From assembly GCA_025353725.1 (NCBI GenBank), contig JANXOF010000037.1, positions 434,001 to 498,000 of the forward strand: 64,000 bases of DNA. The letters run 5' to 3'. Origin of the DNA: Polyangiaceae bacterium (GTDB lineage: Bacteria > Myxococcota_A > Polyangia > Polyangiales > Polyangiaceae). The notes under the pieces were generated by a model. That model was not told the origin of the DNA, searched no databases, and worked only from the letters and a program-made list of their open reading frames with translations. The stretch's first letter is position 1. The number at the start of each line of letters is the position of its first letter. The translations under genes were made by a program, and so were the position numbers. This document shows positions 39,096 through 49,601 of this stretch, piece after piece.

Positions 39096-41801
39096 ATGCC
39101 CGCCCGAACGCGTCACGAACACGCCTGCTGTGGCCGCGCCCACGGCTCCGAACACGAATTCGCCGTCGAGGCGAGCGGGGGAGGGGCCGCGCGTCCTTTC
39201 GCGTTCGCTTCCAGCCCGCGCCACTTCGAGCGCGACAGGCCTTTCGCCATTCAGCATCTGGCGCTCGATCTCGCGCTCGACTTCGCGACAAAGAGCCTTC
39301 ACGGGTCCGCCTCGCTGACCTTGCGACGCGTGGACCCTGAGGCGTCAACCATCGAACTCGATGCGGTCGGGTTCACGATCGAGTCGGTCTCGATCGACGA
39401 GAAGGATGCGAAATACACGTACGACGGGCGCTTGCTGGTGGTGAATGTGGCCTTGGGGCTCGAGCACGGTAAGCTTGTCGTGCGGTATGCGGCGACGCCT
39501 CGCAAAGGGATCTACTTTCTCGAGCCCGATGAGCACGTGCCTCAACGGCCAAGGCAGGCGTGGACGCAGTGTCAGGAGGAGGACGCACGCCACATCTTCC
39601 CGTGCCACGACAAACCCCACGTCAAGATGACCACCGAGGCGCGGATTCGCGTGCCCACCGGGTTCTCCGTGCTCTCGAACGGTGAGCTCGCCAGTCGCGA
39701 AGAGGACAAGAGCGACGCGACCGAAACGTTCCACTGGCGCATGAATGATCCGCACCCGAGCTACCTGATGACGATCGTAGCCGGTGAGTTCGCGGTGTTT
39801 GGCGATCGCGTGAAGCTCGCACCGCCTCCTGGCGGTACGGTCGGCCGCGAGGTCCCTCTCACCTACCTCGTTCCGAAGGGACGCGAGGAGGACGGGCGCC
39901 GCACGTTCGGGCGCACACCCGAGATGGTGAGCTACTTCTCCGAGCTCACGGGCGTGCCGTATCCGTGGAACAAATACGCCCAGGTCGTGGTGAGCGATTT
40001 TTTCTTTGGCGGGATGGAAAACACAACCGCGACCACGATGTACGAGCCCATCCTGCTCGACGCGCGCGCGGCGCTCGACGTCACAAGTGACGACCTAATT
40101 GCTCACGAGCTCGCGCACCAGTGGTTTGGCGACTACGTGACGTGCCGCGATTGGTCGGAGGGTTGGCTCAACGAGGGATTCGCGACCTTCATGGAGCACG
40201 TCTGGTGCGAGAAAGCGCTCGGGCAAGACGAGTACGCGTACGGCGTGCGGCGTGATCTCGCGTCGTACGTGGGTGAGGCTCACGCCCGTTATCGGCGTCC
40301 TATCGTGTGTCAGGACTACGACGCGCCGCTCGACCTCTTCGACCGCCATCTCTACGAGAAGGGCGGTCTCGTCCTTCACGTCCTACGGACCGAGCTCGGA
40401 GATAGCCTGTTTTGGAAAGGCATATCTCTCTACCTCGCGCGTCATGCGCGCGGAATCGTCGAGACCCGCGATCTTTTGCGGGCTCTCGAAGAGGTGTCCG
40501 GCCGTAGCCTCGGACGCCGTTTCGACGAGATGGTGCACAAGCCCGGGCATCCGGAGATCGAGGTCAAAGTTTCATGGGATGCGGGCGTTCTGACGTGCGC
40601 TGTCAAGCAAGTGCAGAGTGCAACAGACGGCGTTCCGGCGGTGTTTCATGTTCCGCTTTGGCTCGACGTTATGGGAGCGAATGGATCCTCGCGAAGAGAG
40701 AGGATGACGCTCTCCGCGCGTGCAGAGAGCTTCGCGATTCCGTGCGCCGAGCGTCCGCGGTTCGTCGTGGTGGATCCCGACCTTCGTGTGCTCGGCGATC
40801 TCCGCGTGAAGGCGCCCGCCGACATGCTCCATCACCAGCTTGCCGAGGCATCGTCGGCGCGCGGTCGCTGGCTTGCGTCCGCGTCCCTTTCCACGAGCGA
40901 TGATCCAGTCACGATAGCGTCGCTCGCGACGCAACTTGCGAAGGAGGACGAATTTTGGGGCGTGCGGGCAGAGTGCGCCGAGGCGCTCGGGCGCATCCGC
41001 GCGCAAGAGGCGTTTAATGTCCTCGCCGCGGCGGTTACTACGAGCCACCCGAAAGTTCGCCGTGCGGTGGTCGCCGCGCTTGGCCGCTTTCGGACGACCG
41101 CGGCCGTGGTCGCGCTGAAGCCGCGTGCGCTGCGTGACGAGAGCTACCTTGTCGAGGCCGAGGCGGCACGATCGCTCGGAAAGACGAGGAGAGAAGAAGC
41201 CTTCGAGGTGCTCCTCGACGTGATGGATCGAGCGTCGTGGTCGGACGTCATTGCCGCGGGCGCTATCGACGGCCTTGCGGCGCTTCGTGACGACCGCGCG
41301 CTTCCGCACCTCTATGCGCGCACGCGTTACGGACACTCCTCGCGTGTTCGTCGCGCCGCCGCGCTCGCGATACCGAAGTTAGCGACGGACCGTCGCGCGC
41401 GAGAGCATCTCGAGGAGCTACTCGAAGACTCTGATCCTATCCTACGTATGGACGTCGTTCGCGCACTCGCGGACCTCGGCGATGCCCGCTCACGCGGTGC
41501 GCTACGTGCGCGGGGTGAGGTTGACCTCGACGCCCGTGTACGGCGGCGCATCAAGGAGGCGCTACGGGATCTCGGTGGTGATCGAAAGCAAAGCGAGCAG
41601 CTGAAAGAGGAGGTCGAAAAGCTCCAAAACGAGCAGGTCGACTTGAAAGCTCGGCTCAGTCGCATGGAGGCGCGTCTCAAGGAACCTGCGAAGGACGCGA
41701 TTCCACTGCGCACGACTTCAAAAGCCGTTGCGGTCGCCAAGTCGCGGCCGAAAGCGGAGAAGAAACGTGCCGCGATAGGCCCTTTGAAGAAGCGACGCTA
41801 A
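39096..41801 (+). CDS. M1-family aminopeptidase with C-terminal HEAT repeats and coiled coil
   Basis: GGMENTTATTMYEP; HELAHQWFGDYVTCRDWSEGWLNEGFATFMEHVW; C-terminal HEAT-type repeats then LKEEVEKLQNEQVDLKARLSRMEARL. Confidence 0.93.
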   Translation: MPARTRHEHACCGRAHGSEHEFAVEASGGGAARPFAFASSPRHFERDRPFAIQHLALDLALDFATKSLHGSASLTLRRVDPEASTIELDAVGFTIESVSIDEKDAKYTYDGRLLVVNVALGLEHGKLVVRYAATPRKGIYFLEPDEHVPQRPRQAWTQCQEEDARHIFPCHDKPHVKMTTEARIRVPTGFSVLSNGELASREEDKSDATETFHWRMNDPHPSYLMTIVAGEFAVFGDRVKLAPPPGGTVGREVPLTYLVPKGREEDGRRTFGRTPEMVSYFSELTGVPYPWNKYAQVVVSDFFFGGMENTTATTMYEPILLDARAALDVTSDDLIAHELAHQWFGDYVTCRDWSEGWLNEGFATFMEHVWCEKALGQDEYAYGVRRDLASYVGEAHARYRRPIVCQDYDAPLDLFDRHLYEKGGLVLHVLRTELGDSLFWKGISLYLARHARGIVETRDLLRALEEVSGRSLGRRFDEMVHKPGHPEIEVKVSWDAGVLTCAVKQVQSATDGVPAVFHVPLWLDVMGANGSSRRERMTLSARAESFAIPCAERPRFVVVDPDLRVLGDLRVKAPADMLHHQLAEASSARGRWLASASLSTSDDPVTIASLATQLAKEDEFWGVRAECAEALGRIRAQEAFNVLAAAVTTSHPKVRRAVVAALGRFRTTAAVVALKPRALRDESYLVEAEAARSLGKTRREEAFEVLLDVMDRASWSDVIAAGAIDGLAALRDDRALPHLYARTRYGHSSRVRRAAALAIPKLATDRRAREHLEELLEDSDPILRMDVVRALADLGDARSRGALRARGEVDLDARVRRRIKEALRDLGGDRKQSEQLKEEVEKLQNEQVDLKARLSRMEARLKEPAKDAIPLRTTSKAVAVAKSRPKAEKKRAAIGPLKKRR

Positions 41802-41964
41802 GGCCTAAGTCGGGGTGGGGCCTGCTGCCTATGACATCCATCACGTGGATCCGCGGTTACCCATCCGCTCGCCTCTAAACCTTCTAGCGCAAGCGGCAAC
41901 GTCGACGAATTTGGGTGTGCCTCCGTCGCAATGGTCTTGGCTCGTCCTTTGCTGCTAGGGAGGC

Positions 41965-43014
41965 ATGGGACGAACTGCAGGCCACGCGGCCCGTGTGGTT
42001 GGTGTTGAGCGTCTGCTCAAGGACGCTGAACCTTTGCGCCCCCTCCTTCAATCCGTGAAACCCAAAGCTCCCTTCGCACCTAGCGCTCCTCTGCCGTTTC
42101 GCGCGTCCGCAGGTCCGGGGCCCGCCGCCGTCGTGATGACTCCGCCGCCGTCCTCCGGTGTTGCGGCATCTCCTTCGTCAAAGAGAGGAACCGCGGACCG
42201 TACAGTGCGTGAAATTCTCCCGCCCTGGCAGGTGCTTCAAGACAAGCTGAGGAAGGGAAAGGTTCCCGTCTCTATGGCGGGGCCTCCGACGGTCTTGGAC
42301 CGAACGGCGCAGAAGGCCCTCGAAGCTCAAGAAGCAGCCAATGCGAGTTCCAACTGGGGAGCGCTACCCGCGCGCACACGGCAGACGTCGGACGTTGAGT
42401 CTCGTGAGCAAACTTCGGCGCCTTCGATCGCGTCGCCGCCGAGCGTTTGTAAGAGCGAAACGGAACACGCGCTTCCTGCCGTCCTTCCGCCGGCGCCGAT
42501 TGAGGTGCCTGAGCCCGCGCTCACCTTCAAAGCCTATACGCTTGCCGAGCTTGAGCGGCGTAGTGATGCGCCCGTATCTCTTCGATCGCCGCGCGCTGCC
42601 GCGACGCCGCTGCCACCGCGCGATGTCGATTGGAAGCGTGTTGGCGTGCGGGCCGGCATTGTCCTTGGCGCGTCACTTACGTTGCTTTTCGCCGTGCTTA
42701 CGGCTGCCGAATTGACCGATGACCTCAAGCCACGAAGTTCTGCGATGGCGATGCGTGCGGCGGCTTCCGAGCCTCCCCTGCACGTCGAGGCGTCGACGAC
42801 GGGCGCCATGGTCTCTGTCTCGCCTGCGGTTCCGTCGCCCGGCGGTACGGTAAGCGGGCCGACGGCTTCGCCGATGCCGGCCGTCGAAGAGATCGACTTT
42901 CCTGCGGAGCCTCACGCCGCGTCGGGGAAGAAGGGGTCGGCTGCAAAAAGGGCGGCTGCGGTCGCTGCGAAGGCCAAGACCGCGAAGCTATCGATGCGCT
43001 CTGCACCCTTCTAG
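41965..43014 (+). CDS. Hypothetical Pro/Ala-rich single-TM protein
   Basis: VGVRAGIVLGASLTLLFAVLTAA TM segment; low-complexity flanks. Confidence 0.6.
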   Translation: MGRTAGHAARVVGVERLLKDAEPLRPLLQSVKPKAPFAPSAPLPFRASAGPGPAAVVMTPPPSSGVAASPSSKRGTADRTVREILPPWQVLQDKLRKGKVPVSMAGPPTVLDRTAQKALEAQEAANASSNWGALPARTRQTSDVESREQTSAPSIASPPSVCKSETEHALPAVLPPAPIEVPEPALTFKAYTLAELERRSDAPVSLRSPRAAATPLPPRDVDWKRVGVRAGIVLGASLTLLFAVLTAAELTDDLKPRSSAMAMRAAASEPPLHVEASTTGAMVSVSPAVPSPGGTVSGPTASPMPAVEEIDFPAEPHAASGKKGSAAKRAAAVAAKAKTAKLSMRSAPF

Positions 43015-43046
43015 CGCAGGCCCGCTGTGCTACGTGTGGTCGGGCT

Positions 43047-43721
43047 TTGATGATAGAGACTCCGCACGAGGCTGACGCCTCACTTTGGAATGGTTTGACG
43101 CGGGCGGCGGCGGAGACTGCACGGGCGGGCTCTTGCGATCCCGCGCATGACTTTTTTCACGTAGAGCGAGTGGTCGCGAGCGCCGTCGCTATTGCGAGGG
43201 GTGAGCATCTTGGCGCGAAGGCGGTGGTCGCCGCGGCCACGTCTGCGCTTTTGCATGAGCTTTTCGCGCTTCCGAAGAGCCATCCAGATTCGTCGCGTGC
43301 GGGCGATACGTGTGCCGACCACGCTCGCGCACTTCTTGAGCGCGAGCTGGCCCCGGGGTGGCTCGTTACGGCCGTGTCGTCGGCGATACGCGACCATTCG
43401 TTTTCAAAAGGCGTAGTGCCGGACGCTCCCATAAGTCGCGTGCTTCAAGACGCCGACCGACTCGACGCGATAGGCGCGATTGGACTCGCACGGATGTGGG
43501 CGACATGTGCTGATATGAAACGCCCATTTTATTCGCCTGACGATCCGTTTTGCGAGTTACGCGTCCCCGACGATAAATCCTGGGGTCTCGATCACGTCTT
43601 CAGAAAACTGCGCATGATTCCCGCGCGACTTCATACGGCGACCGCGCGAGCCATGGCAGAACCGCGCGTCGCTTTTCTAGATATGTATCTCGATCAGTTA
43701 CGACGAGAGATTTGCGGATAG
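43047..43721 (+). CDS. HD-domain phosphohydrolase
   Basis: HDFFHVERVVASAVAIA..., LLHELFALPKSH, RDHSF, LQDADRLDAIGAIGLAR. Confidence 0.88.
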   Translation: MMIETPHEADASLWNGLTRAAAETARAGSCDPAHDFFHVERVVASAVAIARGEHLGAKAVVAAATSALLHELFALPKSHPDSSRAGDTCADHARALLERELAPGWLVTAVSSAIRDHSFSKGVVPDAPISRVLQDADRLDAIGAIGLARMWATCADMKRPFYSPDDPFCELRVPDDKSWGLDHVFRKLRMIPARLHTATARAMAEPRVAFLDMYLDQLRREICG

Positions 43722-43725
43722 GGAA

Positions 43726-44577
43726 CTAGTTCCTGTCGACGGTCGGGTTTTGGTCGGCGTACCACGCGAGGAACGAGGCATCGATGCGCGAAAAGTGATC
43801 GATACCTCGGGCAGGATCGGGTTGCCTGGCGACCCCGACGAGCTTGTGCGTTCGCACACCTTTCTCAACGAGAAAGAGGCCAGCGCCTGAGTCTCCTCCG
43901 TTGGAGAAAAGCTTGGTGCCGAAACCGTGCTCGTAACCGAATTCGACCGTTGAAAAAAGGTCGAGCGTGGCCGCTTGGTAAAGCGGAGCCTGCGAGCGTT
44001 CGGCCGTGCGGACGACGGCTGCGACGGTGAGAGGCTCACGGGCTTCGACGCGCGCGGTTACGTCGGTGAGCTCTGCATAAGCGGATATCGATACAGGGTT
44101 GCTCAAGGTGAGAAATCCGATGTCTGGATTCGCGACATCGGCGAATTTCGAGCTAAACGAGCTGGTCTTTGTCGCCTTCACGCGTGGCTTGTTCGCGGCG
44201 AGTGGCGCCACGATCTCGTAGCTCACAAACATGGTCGTATCGAGGCAGTGCGCGGCCGTGACCACGATCGTTTCGGAGATGAGCGTGCCCGTGCAGAACC
44301 AGCCACCATTCTGCGTGTCGCGCATCAGCACGTACACCACCTCAGGAAACGCTCCCTCTACGGAAGGTTCTTCAGGTTTGGCGGGCGCCACGACGGGGGG
44401 CGAGACTCTGGGCGGTGGTGCAGGCGGCTCCGTCACGGTGGACGAGGCTTTGGCGTTGTCGTTTGTGGTCGGGGGAGGGGACGCCTCATCGTTGACCGAG
44501 GCGCTGCACGCCGCCAGAAGTACGAGCGAGTGAGCGACCACGACGCGGGGAAGAGAAAGAGAGAAGCAAAGGCGCAT
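43726..44577 (-). CDS. Trypsin-like (S1) serine protease
   Basis: GTLISETIVVTAAHCLD; SNGGDSGAGLFL; signal peptide with lipobox LLAACSAS. Confidence 0.88.
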   Translation of the reverse strand: MRLCFSLSLPRVVVAHSLVLLAACSASVNDEASPPPTTNDNAKASSTVTEPPAPPPRVSPPVVAPAKPEEPSVEGAFPEVVYVLMRDTQNGGWFCTGTLISETIVVTAAHCLDTTMFVSYEIVAPLAANKPRVKATKTSSFSSKFADVANPDIGFLTLSNPVSISAYAELTDVTARVEAREPLTVAAVVRTAERSQAPLYQAATLDLFSTVEFGYEHGFGTKLFSNGGDSGAGLFLVEKGVRTHKLVGVARQPDPARGIDHFSRIDASFLAWYADQNPTVDRN

Positions 44578-44857
44578 GGTGCGAAACCTCCGTCGTCAGG
44601 CATCCTCGGACACACAAGAGCGCAGGACCGATGGCGAGGCTATGAGCAAGCGATGCGATCCGCAACCTTGGTTTCAGCTTTTGGCGGCGTCGCCTCGCGC
44701 GCGGATCTCTTTGTTCCGCGCGCGGAACTAACGGCTCCGTCGTTTCTACCCGCAGCGGCAAAATCGTCGAACATTCGCTTGATTTCTGGCTGGCACTTGC
44801 CGTGCTTAGGAGACGTCGGCGCCGCGACAGAACGACACCGCGACAGAGGAGTGACCA

Positions 44858-46150
44858 TTGATTAAGTCTACGAAAGTCAGCCAGCCTATCGGCTACGCGG
44901 CAGCGGCTCTGGTGCTTGTGGCGTGTGGGAGCCCCTCCGACACAGCGACGGCCGAAGAGGCGTCACCCGCGTATCACCTGGCGGGAACCTACAGTGCTTC
45001 TTCGACGACCTCGTTTACTAAGTTCGCTTCGCTCAGCTTTACGGATGGCTCGGACAAGTTCGCCGGCGTAAAGGCCAATTGTAGCGGCGGTTGCGCCATC
45101 GCAGGCACGTATATCTTCGATGCGCGCAGCAACCGACTCAGACTTACCCACGATGGGCTGACAGACTCACTCGCCTTCGCGGTCGACGCGCAGAGCGCGA
45201 CGCCGCAGGGCGGTACGACGAAGGCCGCCGCGCTGCGCGTTCAGAGCCTCAACCTCGGCACACCCTCGATTCGCCCCCAGTGTGCGATTGCCAGCGCGGA
45301 TGGCAAGGGTACGACGAACGAGGATAGGAGTTCGAGCAGCGGGGAGGCGTCGAGTCTGCTTACGGGTAACGACATTGCGCTCATTTCTCAATCGCTAAGC
45401 TTGCTTGTTAATAGCTTTGATATCCAAGAAGACGACACGACTGAAGATGCTGGCACGGAGGGCTCGGATGTGGCGGCGGGTGGAGTGACTCCGACGAGTC
45501 TCCGCGTGCTTGATCAGCCGCTTGGAGTCGCCGCGCGCGGCGGGCGGAGCACGACGATGAACGTTGCGGGCGACAACTGCGGGACAACGGCCCGGACGAA
45601 CTCCGAGGGCATGTACGTAACGGCGAGCGACGAAAGCAATAACAGCGTGGTCCTCGTGTGCAATGCGACCAACGCGAAGGCGGGTTGGGTCAAGGTGGGC
45701 GGCGTGAAGTACCCGGCGACCGTCTCGACCGATATCGGCATCGTGACCTTCAGCGCGAAAACGAAATATGGTGCGAGTGAGTATACCTCGCAGTTCACGG
45801 GAAGCGACGCCGTCACCTCGGTGATCAAAGGCAAAGCAGGGCAGACACTCGGGTTCACGGCGGTGACGAACCGCGACCTTGGCGGCTGTGGTCTAAGCAG
45901 CGGCAGGACGTCAGCGAACAACACGGCGTCGAACGGCAACTGCGACTACGATAGGCTTTTGGCGTGCCTTTCCCCGGGGACCACGAACGTCACCGGCGGC
46001 GGCGGCGGAGCGTGCGTGGCGAAGTACTGCAAGGGGTCGGGCACGGTGAGCTGCGAGCTCGGAGCGCTCACGAAGTGCGCTACCAACAAAGGTGGCAAGG
46101 CGTGCGTGGCGACGCCCACGTGCAACCGGAATGCAGACGCGCTGTTCTAG
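44858..46150 (+). CDS. Hypothetical secreted protein
   Basis: TTG start with upstream AGAGGAG; lipoprotein-like N-terminus LVLVACGSPSD; Cys-rich C-terminus. Confidence 0.6.
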   Translation: MIKSTKVSQPIGYAAAALVLVACGSPSDTATAEEASPAYHLAGTYSASSTTSFTKFASLSFTDGSDKFAGVKANCSGGCAIAGTYIFDARSNRLRLTHDGLTDSLAFAVDAQSATPQGGTTKAAALRVQSLNLGTPSIRPQCAIASADGKGTTNEDRSSSSGEASSLLTGNDIALISQSLSLLVNSFDIQEDDTTEDAGTEGSDVAAGGVTPTSLRVLDQPLGVAARGGRSTTMNVAGDNCGTTARTNSEGMYVTASDESNNSVVLVCNATNAKAGWVKVGGVKYPATVSTDIGIVTFSAKTKYGASEYTSQFTGSDAVTSVIKGKAGQTLGFTAVTNRDLGGCGLSSGRTSANNTASNGNCDYDRLLACLSPGTTNVTGGGGGACVAKYCKGSGTVSCELGALTKCATNKGGKACVATPTCNRNADALF

Positions 46151-46223
46151 TTCTTGTGCGTCGAGGAGCCACGACGTGTCGTGAGCGCTGCATTCGAGGG
46201 ACGAAGGTCGTAGTCTACGCCAT

Positions 46224-47036
46224 GTGAAGCGAGTGCTTGTCCTTGGTTGCGGATATGCGGGTGCTGCAGTGGCGCGTCTGGCGCGTCTCAGGGGCGCGTT
46301 GGTGCTCGCGAGTGTTCGGAGCGACGCCAACGCGGGCGTGCTCCGCGCAGAGGGGTTCGACGTGCTTCAGCTGAGCGCCGTGGACGCCCAGGTGGCGGAG
46401 CACGTCGACGCGAACACCCACGTGGTCGTGGCTTTCCCTCCAGATGGCGCGACGGACGCGCGTGCCGCGGCTGCCATCGCGCACGCGGGCGCCGTCACGT
46501 ATCTTTCGAGCACGGGGGTGTATGGCGACCATCGCGGCGTCGTTGACGACGCGACGCCGCTGCCTGCCTCGAAGAGTCCGAGGTCGGCCATGCTCCTTGC
46601 GGCGGAAGCTGCGTACCGAGCGGTGGGCGGCGTGGTCTTCCGATGCCCAGCGCTCTATGGTCGCACCCGCGGTTTGCATATGCGCGTGCTCCGCGGCGAG
46701 CATTCGATTCCGGGCGACGGAACGCGCTACCTCTCCCGCATCCACGTCGACGACCTTGCGCAGTGCGTTCTCGCATCCGCCGGCGTCGTGGCGGATGAGA
46801 CGTTCGTTGTCGGAGACTGCGAGCCAGCAACACATATCGATGTCGTGCGCTTTTTATGTGCAACCTACAACGCGCCGATGCCTCCTTTTGTGCCCCTTGA
46901 AAGCGTGCACGAATCGCTTCGAGCCGACCGCCGCGTCGATGCCTCACGAACGCTCGCGAAATTCGGTGTAACGTGTGTATACCCCACGTACCGTGAAGGC
47001 ATGTCCCCTTCCGCGACGGGGTTAGGCCAGCGTTAG
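46224..47036 (+). CDS. SDR/NAD(P)-dependent epimerase-like protein
   Basis: VKRVLVLGCGYAGAAVARLARLRG; TYLSSTGVYGDHRG; RCPALYGRTRGLHMR; SRIHVDDLAQ. Confidence 0.87.
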   Translation: MKRVLVLGCGYAGAAVARLARLRGALVLASVRSDANAGVLRAEGFDVLQLSAVDAQVAEHVDANTHVVVAFPPDGATDARAAAAIAHAGAVTYLSSTGVYGDHRGVVDDATPLPASKSPRSAMLLAAEAAYRAVGGVVFRCPALYGRTRGLHMRVLRGEHSIPGDGTRYLSRIHVDDLAQCVLASAGVVADETFVVGDCEPATHIDVVRFLCATYNAPMPPFVPLESVHESLRADRRVDASRTLAKFGVTCVYPTYREGMSPSATGLGQR

Positions 47037-47071
47037 CGCGCTGGCGCACAAGTTCGTAGACGTCCCAACTT

Positions 47072-47450
47072 CGTCGGCAGTACGAGCTTCTGCGCGTATC
47101 GCGTTAGGGTCCTGCTTACTCGCCCGTGGCGCCCGATGCGGAGGAGTTGGCCCTGATGCGCTGGATCGACGGGCTTCGCTTGAAGCACCCGCTCTGCGGC
47201 AGCCGGATGCTTTCGTTTACGCTTCGCCGCGAAAGCAGGCTGGCCTTCCGAAAGCGCGTTCAGCGACTTCTGCGGATCATGGGAATCGAATCAACAGCCC
47301 AAGGCCGACCACGAGCAAGCCTCATCCAGACCACGCAAAGTGCCTTTGTTTGCTTCGACGCCGACCCATTTGCCGAGCAAGTCAAGTGTGGGCGACCGAC
47401 CTCGCGTAGATCCCCGATGAAGGAGTGCCCGGCCGCGACCTAGGCTTTGC
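47072..47450 (+). pseudogene. Degraded IS3-family transposase OrfB remnant
   Basis: Spliced across stops and frameshifts: RRQYELLRVSR*GPAYSPVAPDAEELALMRWIDGLRLKHPLCGSRML..RKRVQRLLRIMGIE then SKPHPDHAKCLCLLRRR..ASQVWATDLA*IPDEG, matching IS3 OrfB order (RQYELLGVSRSG, HPFYGSR, RKRVQRLMRLMGIE, NQVWATDITYIP). Confidence 0.8.
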
Positions 47451-47929
47451 ATCATGCGACGTGCCGCTTGGGACCGCACGCCGTCGTCTTGCGATGGCAA
47501 ATTCAAAATGATTTGCGATCCGCAAAAGTCCTAGATAAGTCGCGCAGGCTCTCATGTGACTTGGCGCCATTTTGGTCCGAAGACTGGGGTCGGACGCAAG
47601 AGAACCGATTCGTCCTGCTCGGGTCGCCCCGTCCATCTCCTCGGGACCACGATTCAATGGTCTAACCGCTAGCTCTTGCGCTAGTTCCCTCACTCCATGC
47701 AGCAGAGCCTAGATCCCGTCGCTTGTCGCACACATGTTCGTTGTCGTCCTCGAGTCGTGTGCGGTCCGTCGGAGACGGGCCGTGGCCCCGTCTCCCCCAG
47801 TCCTTGAGACCTCGGTAATACTAAATCGGTACGCCTGGCAATTCGCCGACCGCTGCGCTCACGGCCCACAACCGTTGGACGCCGTTCGGCTTCTTTCGGC
47901 GGAGGAGGAAAGATTTGCACTCCCGGTAC

Positions 47930-48036
47930 GGTGGATGGGTCGTCCAAGCGGGGTAGTTGCGAGCAGGAAGGAGACATAATGCTCGATTCTACGATCTCGC
48001 CTAGGCCCGTCCGTAGCAAAACTGCCCACCCAATTG
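47930..48036. repeat. Copy 1 of a diverged ~105-bp direct repeat (probable IS terminus)
   Basis: gatgggtcgtccaagcggggtag...gacataa.gctc...gatctcgcc.ag.cccgtccgta...ccca shared with 59349-59457. Confidence 0.75.
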
Positions 48037-48037
48037 G

Positions 48038-49075
48038 TTACTGGATGCAGCTAACTCCGGTTGGTTTTTGATTCGCATCCAAACATTGTCCGTTTTGACT
48101 ACTTGAGGTCTCGGAGCAAAGAGACCTGTCTGCATTGCAGTCGATAATTGCGCACCTGTTCTCACATCGTTGCGCGCTGTCAGGTTGACCCGGCGTCGTC
48201 GTAGCCGTGGGTTTCTGAGCTCCGATGTCGGTGATGTAGGGCGCAATAAAATCCAAGTGCTTGTCAACCCTAATTTGATAGGTCCCACCCTCGCATACGT
48301 CACCCGCTACATCGAGATAAAAACCTAGGGAAGTGATCCCGACGACGGTATTGACGCCGCTAATTTGTTGGATACCCGGTCCACCAGAGTCCCCGTGGCA
48401 AGTAGAGGTATCACTTGTGCCTAAAGCGAACAGGTCTGCGCCGCTCACGACTTGGTTGATTTTTGTGTCTGCCTCTTTTTGTGAGCCAGCGGTTGCGCCT
48501 GTGCCCGTATGGTCAGTTTGACCATACCCAACAATGTGGATGCTGCTCCCCGCAGCATTGTCGAGGGAAGATGTATTGATAGGAACCCATGCCGTCTTCT
48601 GAGGTGTCGCGAGCTTGATGATGCCGACATCATTTAGTGGATCATTCTTAAAATCGAATGTTTTCTTCGTTGCCCCGTTGGCGTCCGTTACCGATAAGGT
48701 CGGCCGGTCTTTCTTTGGGTCGTATCCGGGGTGCGCAAAAGCGCCAGATGCAGGGATGCCGCCGGCCTGTCCCTCGAAATAAACGGTATATTCGACGTCA
48801 GCCGGGTGTGAAGGTGCATAAATGCAATGCGCAGCAGTCAATACGGTGGTGGGCGAGATCAGCGTGCCGGTACACAAGGTTCCGTTTTTCGTTGATTTGC
48901 TAATAGCTAATATTTTGACGATAGATAGGTTTTGGCTAGCTGAGCCACCAATGATTTCCGAGTTGCTGGCTTCGCTGCTGGTGACCTCCGACGGATTGCA
49001 GGCGAAAGTGCTCATCGCTGCCGCCACGACGACTGTCAGATTTTGCAGGCGCGAGCCATTAGAAATGGTTTTCAC
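48038..49075 (-). CDS. Trypsin-like (S1) serine protease with Cys-rich C-terminal tail
   Basis: EIIGGSASQNLSIVKIL; GTLISPTTVLTAAHCIY; NDVGIIKLATPQKT; DTSTCHGDSGGPGIQQ; lower GC than its surroundings. Confidence 0.9.
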   Translation of the reverse strand: MKTISNGSRLQNLTVVVAAAMSTFACNPSEVTSSEASNSEIIGGSASQNLSIVKILAISKSTKNGTLCTGTLISPTTVLTAAHCIYAPSHPADVEYTVYFEGQAGGIPASGAFAHPGYDPKKDRPTLSVTDANGATKKTFDFKNDPLNDVGIIKLATPQKTAWVPINTSSLDNAAGSSIHIVGYGQTDHTGTGATAGSQKEADTKINQVVSGADLFALGTSDTSTCHGDSGGPGIQQISGVNTVVGITSLGFYLDVAGDVCEGGTYQIRVDKHLDFIAPYITDIGAQKPTATTTPGQPDSAQRCENRCAIIDCNADRSLCSETSSSQNGQCLDANQKPTGVSCIQ

Positions 49076-49530
49076 TAATTAGGTCCTATCCAAGGCAAAG
49101 GTTGCACGAGCCGTCGGTAGCGTCAGCGGGGCGCATGACTGAGCGGCTGGATGCGAATCGCGTGCCTCGAATTAAACCGCACGTCGTACACTGTCAGCAC
49201 CTTTTTTCGCCGGCGATTGTCGTGCTGCTACACCCGCTACTAAGCCGCTTCGGTTTTCGCCCAGTGGGGAATTTTGCCACCGCGTTCGGGGGGGGCCGCG
49301 ACGAGGGGCCGCGCGTATTCGGTGATCATGTGAGCCCGTGTAGTAATCGTACGTTGCCAAGATTAGGTGACTCTCACGCGCGTTCTTGTGATCGGCGGGG
49401 CTGCGTTTTGTAGGCCTTGAGCTTACGTTTAGGCTGCTTGCTGCTGGGCACTCTGTCATGCCACTCATTCGTGGTTTGCGCGCGGATCCATTCGGAGCGT
49501 GCGTGACATGCCTCGTTGCCGACCGTACTT

Positions 49531-49601
49531 CCGTACACGGGGGTCCCCCGGGCGTACCGACGGCTTTTACAGCCGTACATAGGAATTCCCCGGGCGTACC
49601 G
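49531..49601. repeat. Two-copy 42-bp-period direct repeat with an internal inverted repeat
   Basis: ccgtacacgggggtcccccgggcgtaccg / ccgtacataggaattccccgggcgtaccg; spacer gtaccgacggcttttacagccgtac is self-complementary. Confidence 0.75.

Noticed and set aside
47771-47795. GGAGACGGG...CCCGTCTCC inverted repeat
   Set aside because: Real self-complementarity, but no adjacent intact gene or U-tract to support a terminator or attenuator role.
47690-48019. 109-aa minus ORF partly similar to 59259..59456
   Set aside because: Similarity is explained by the nucleotide-level IS-terminus repeat and covers only ~25 residues; not a credible protein family.
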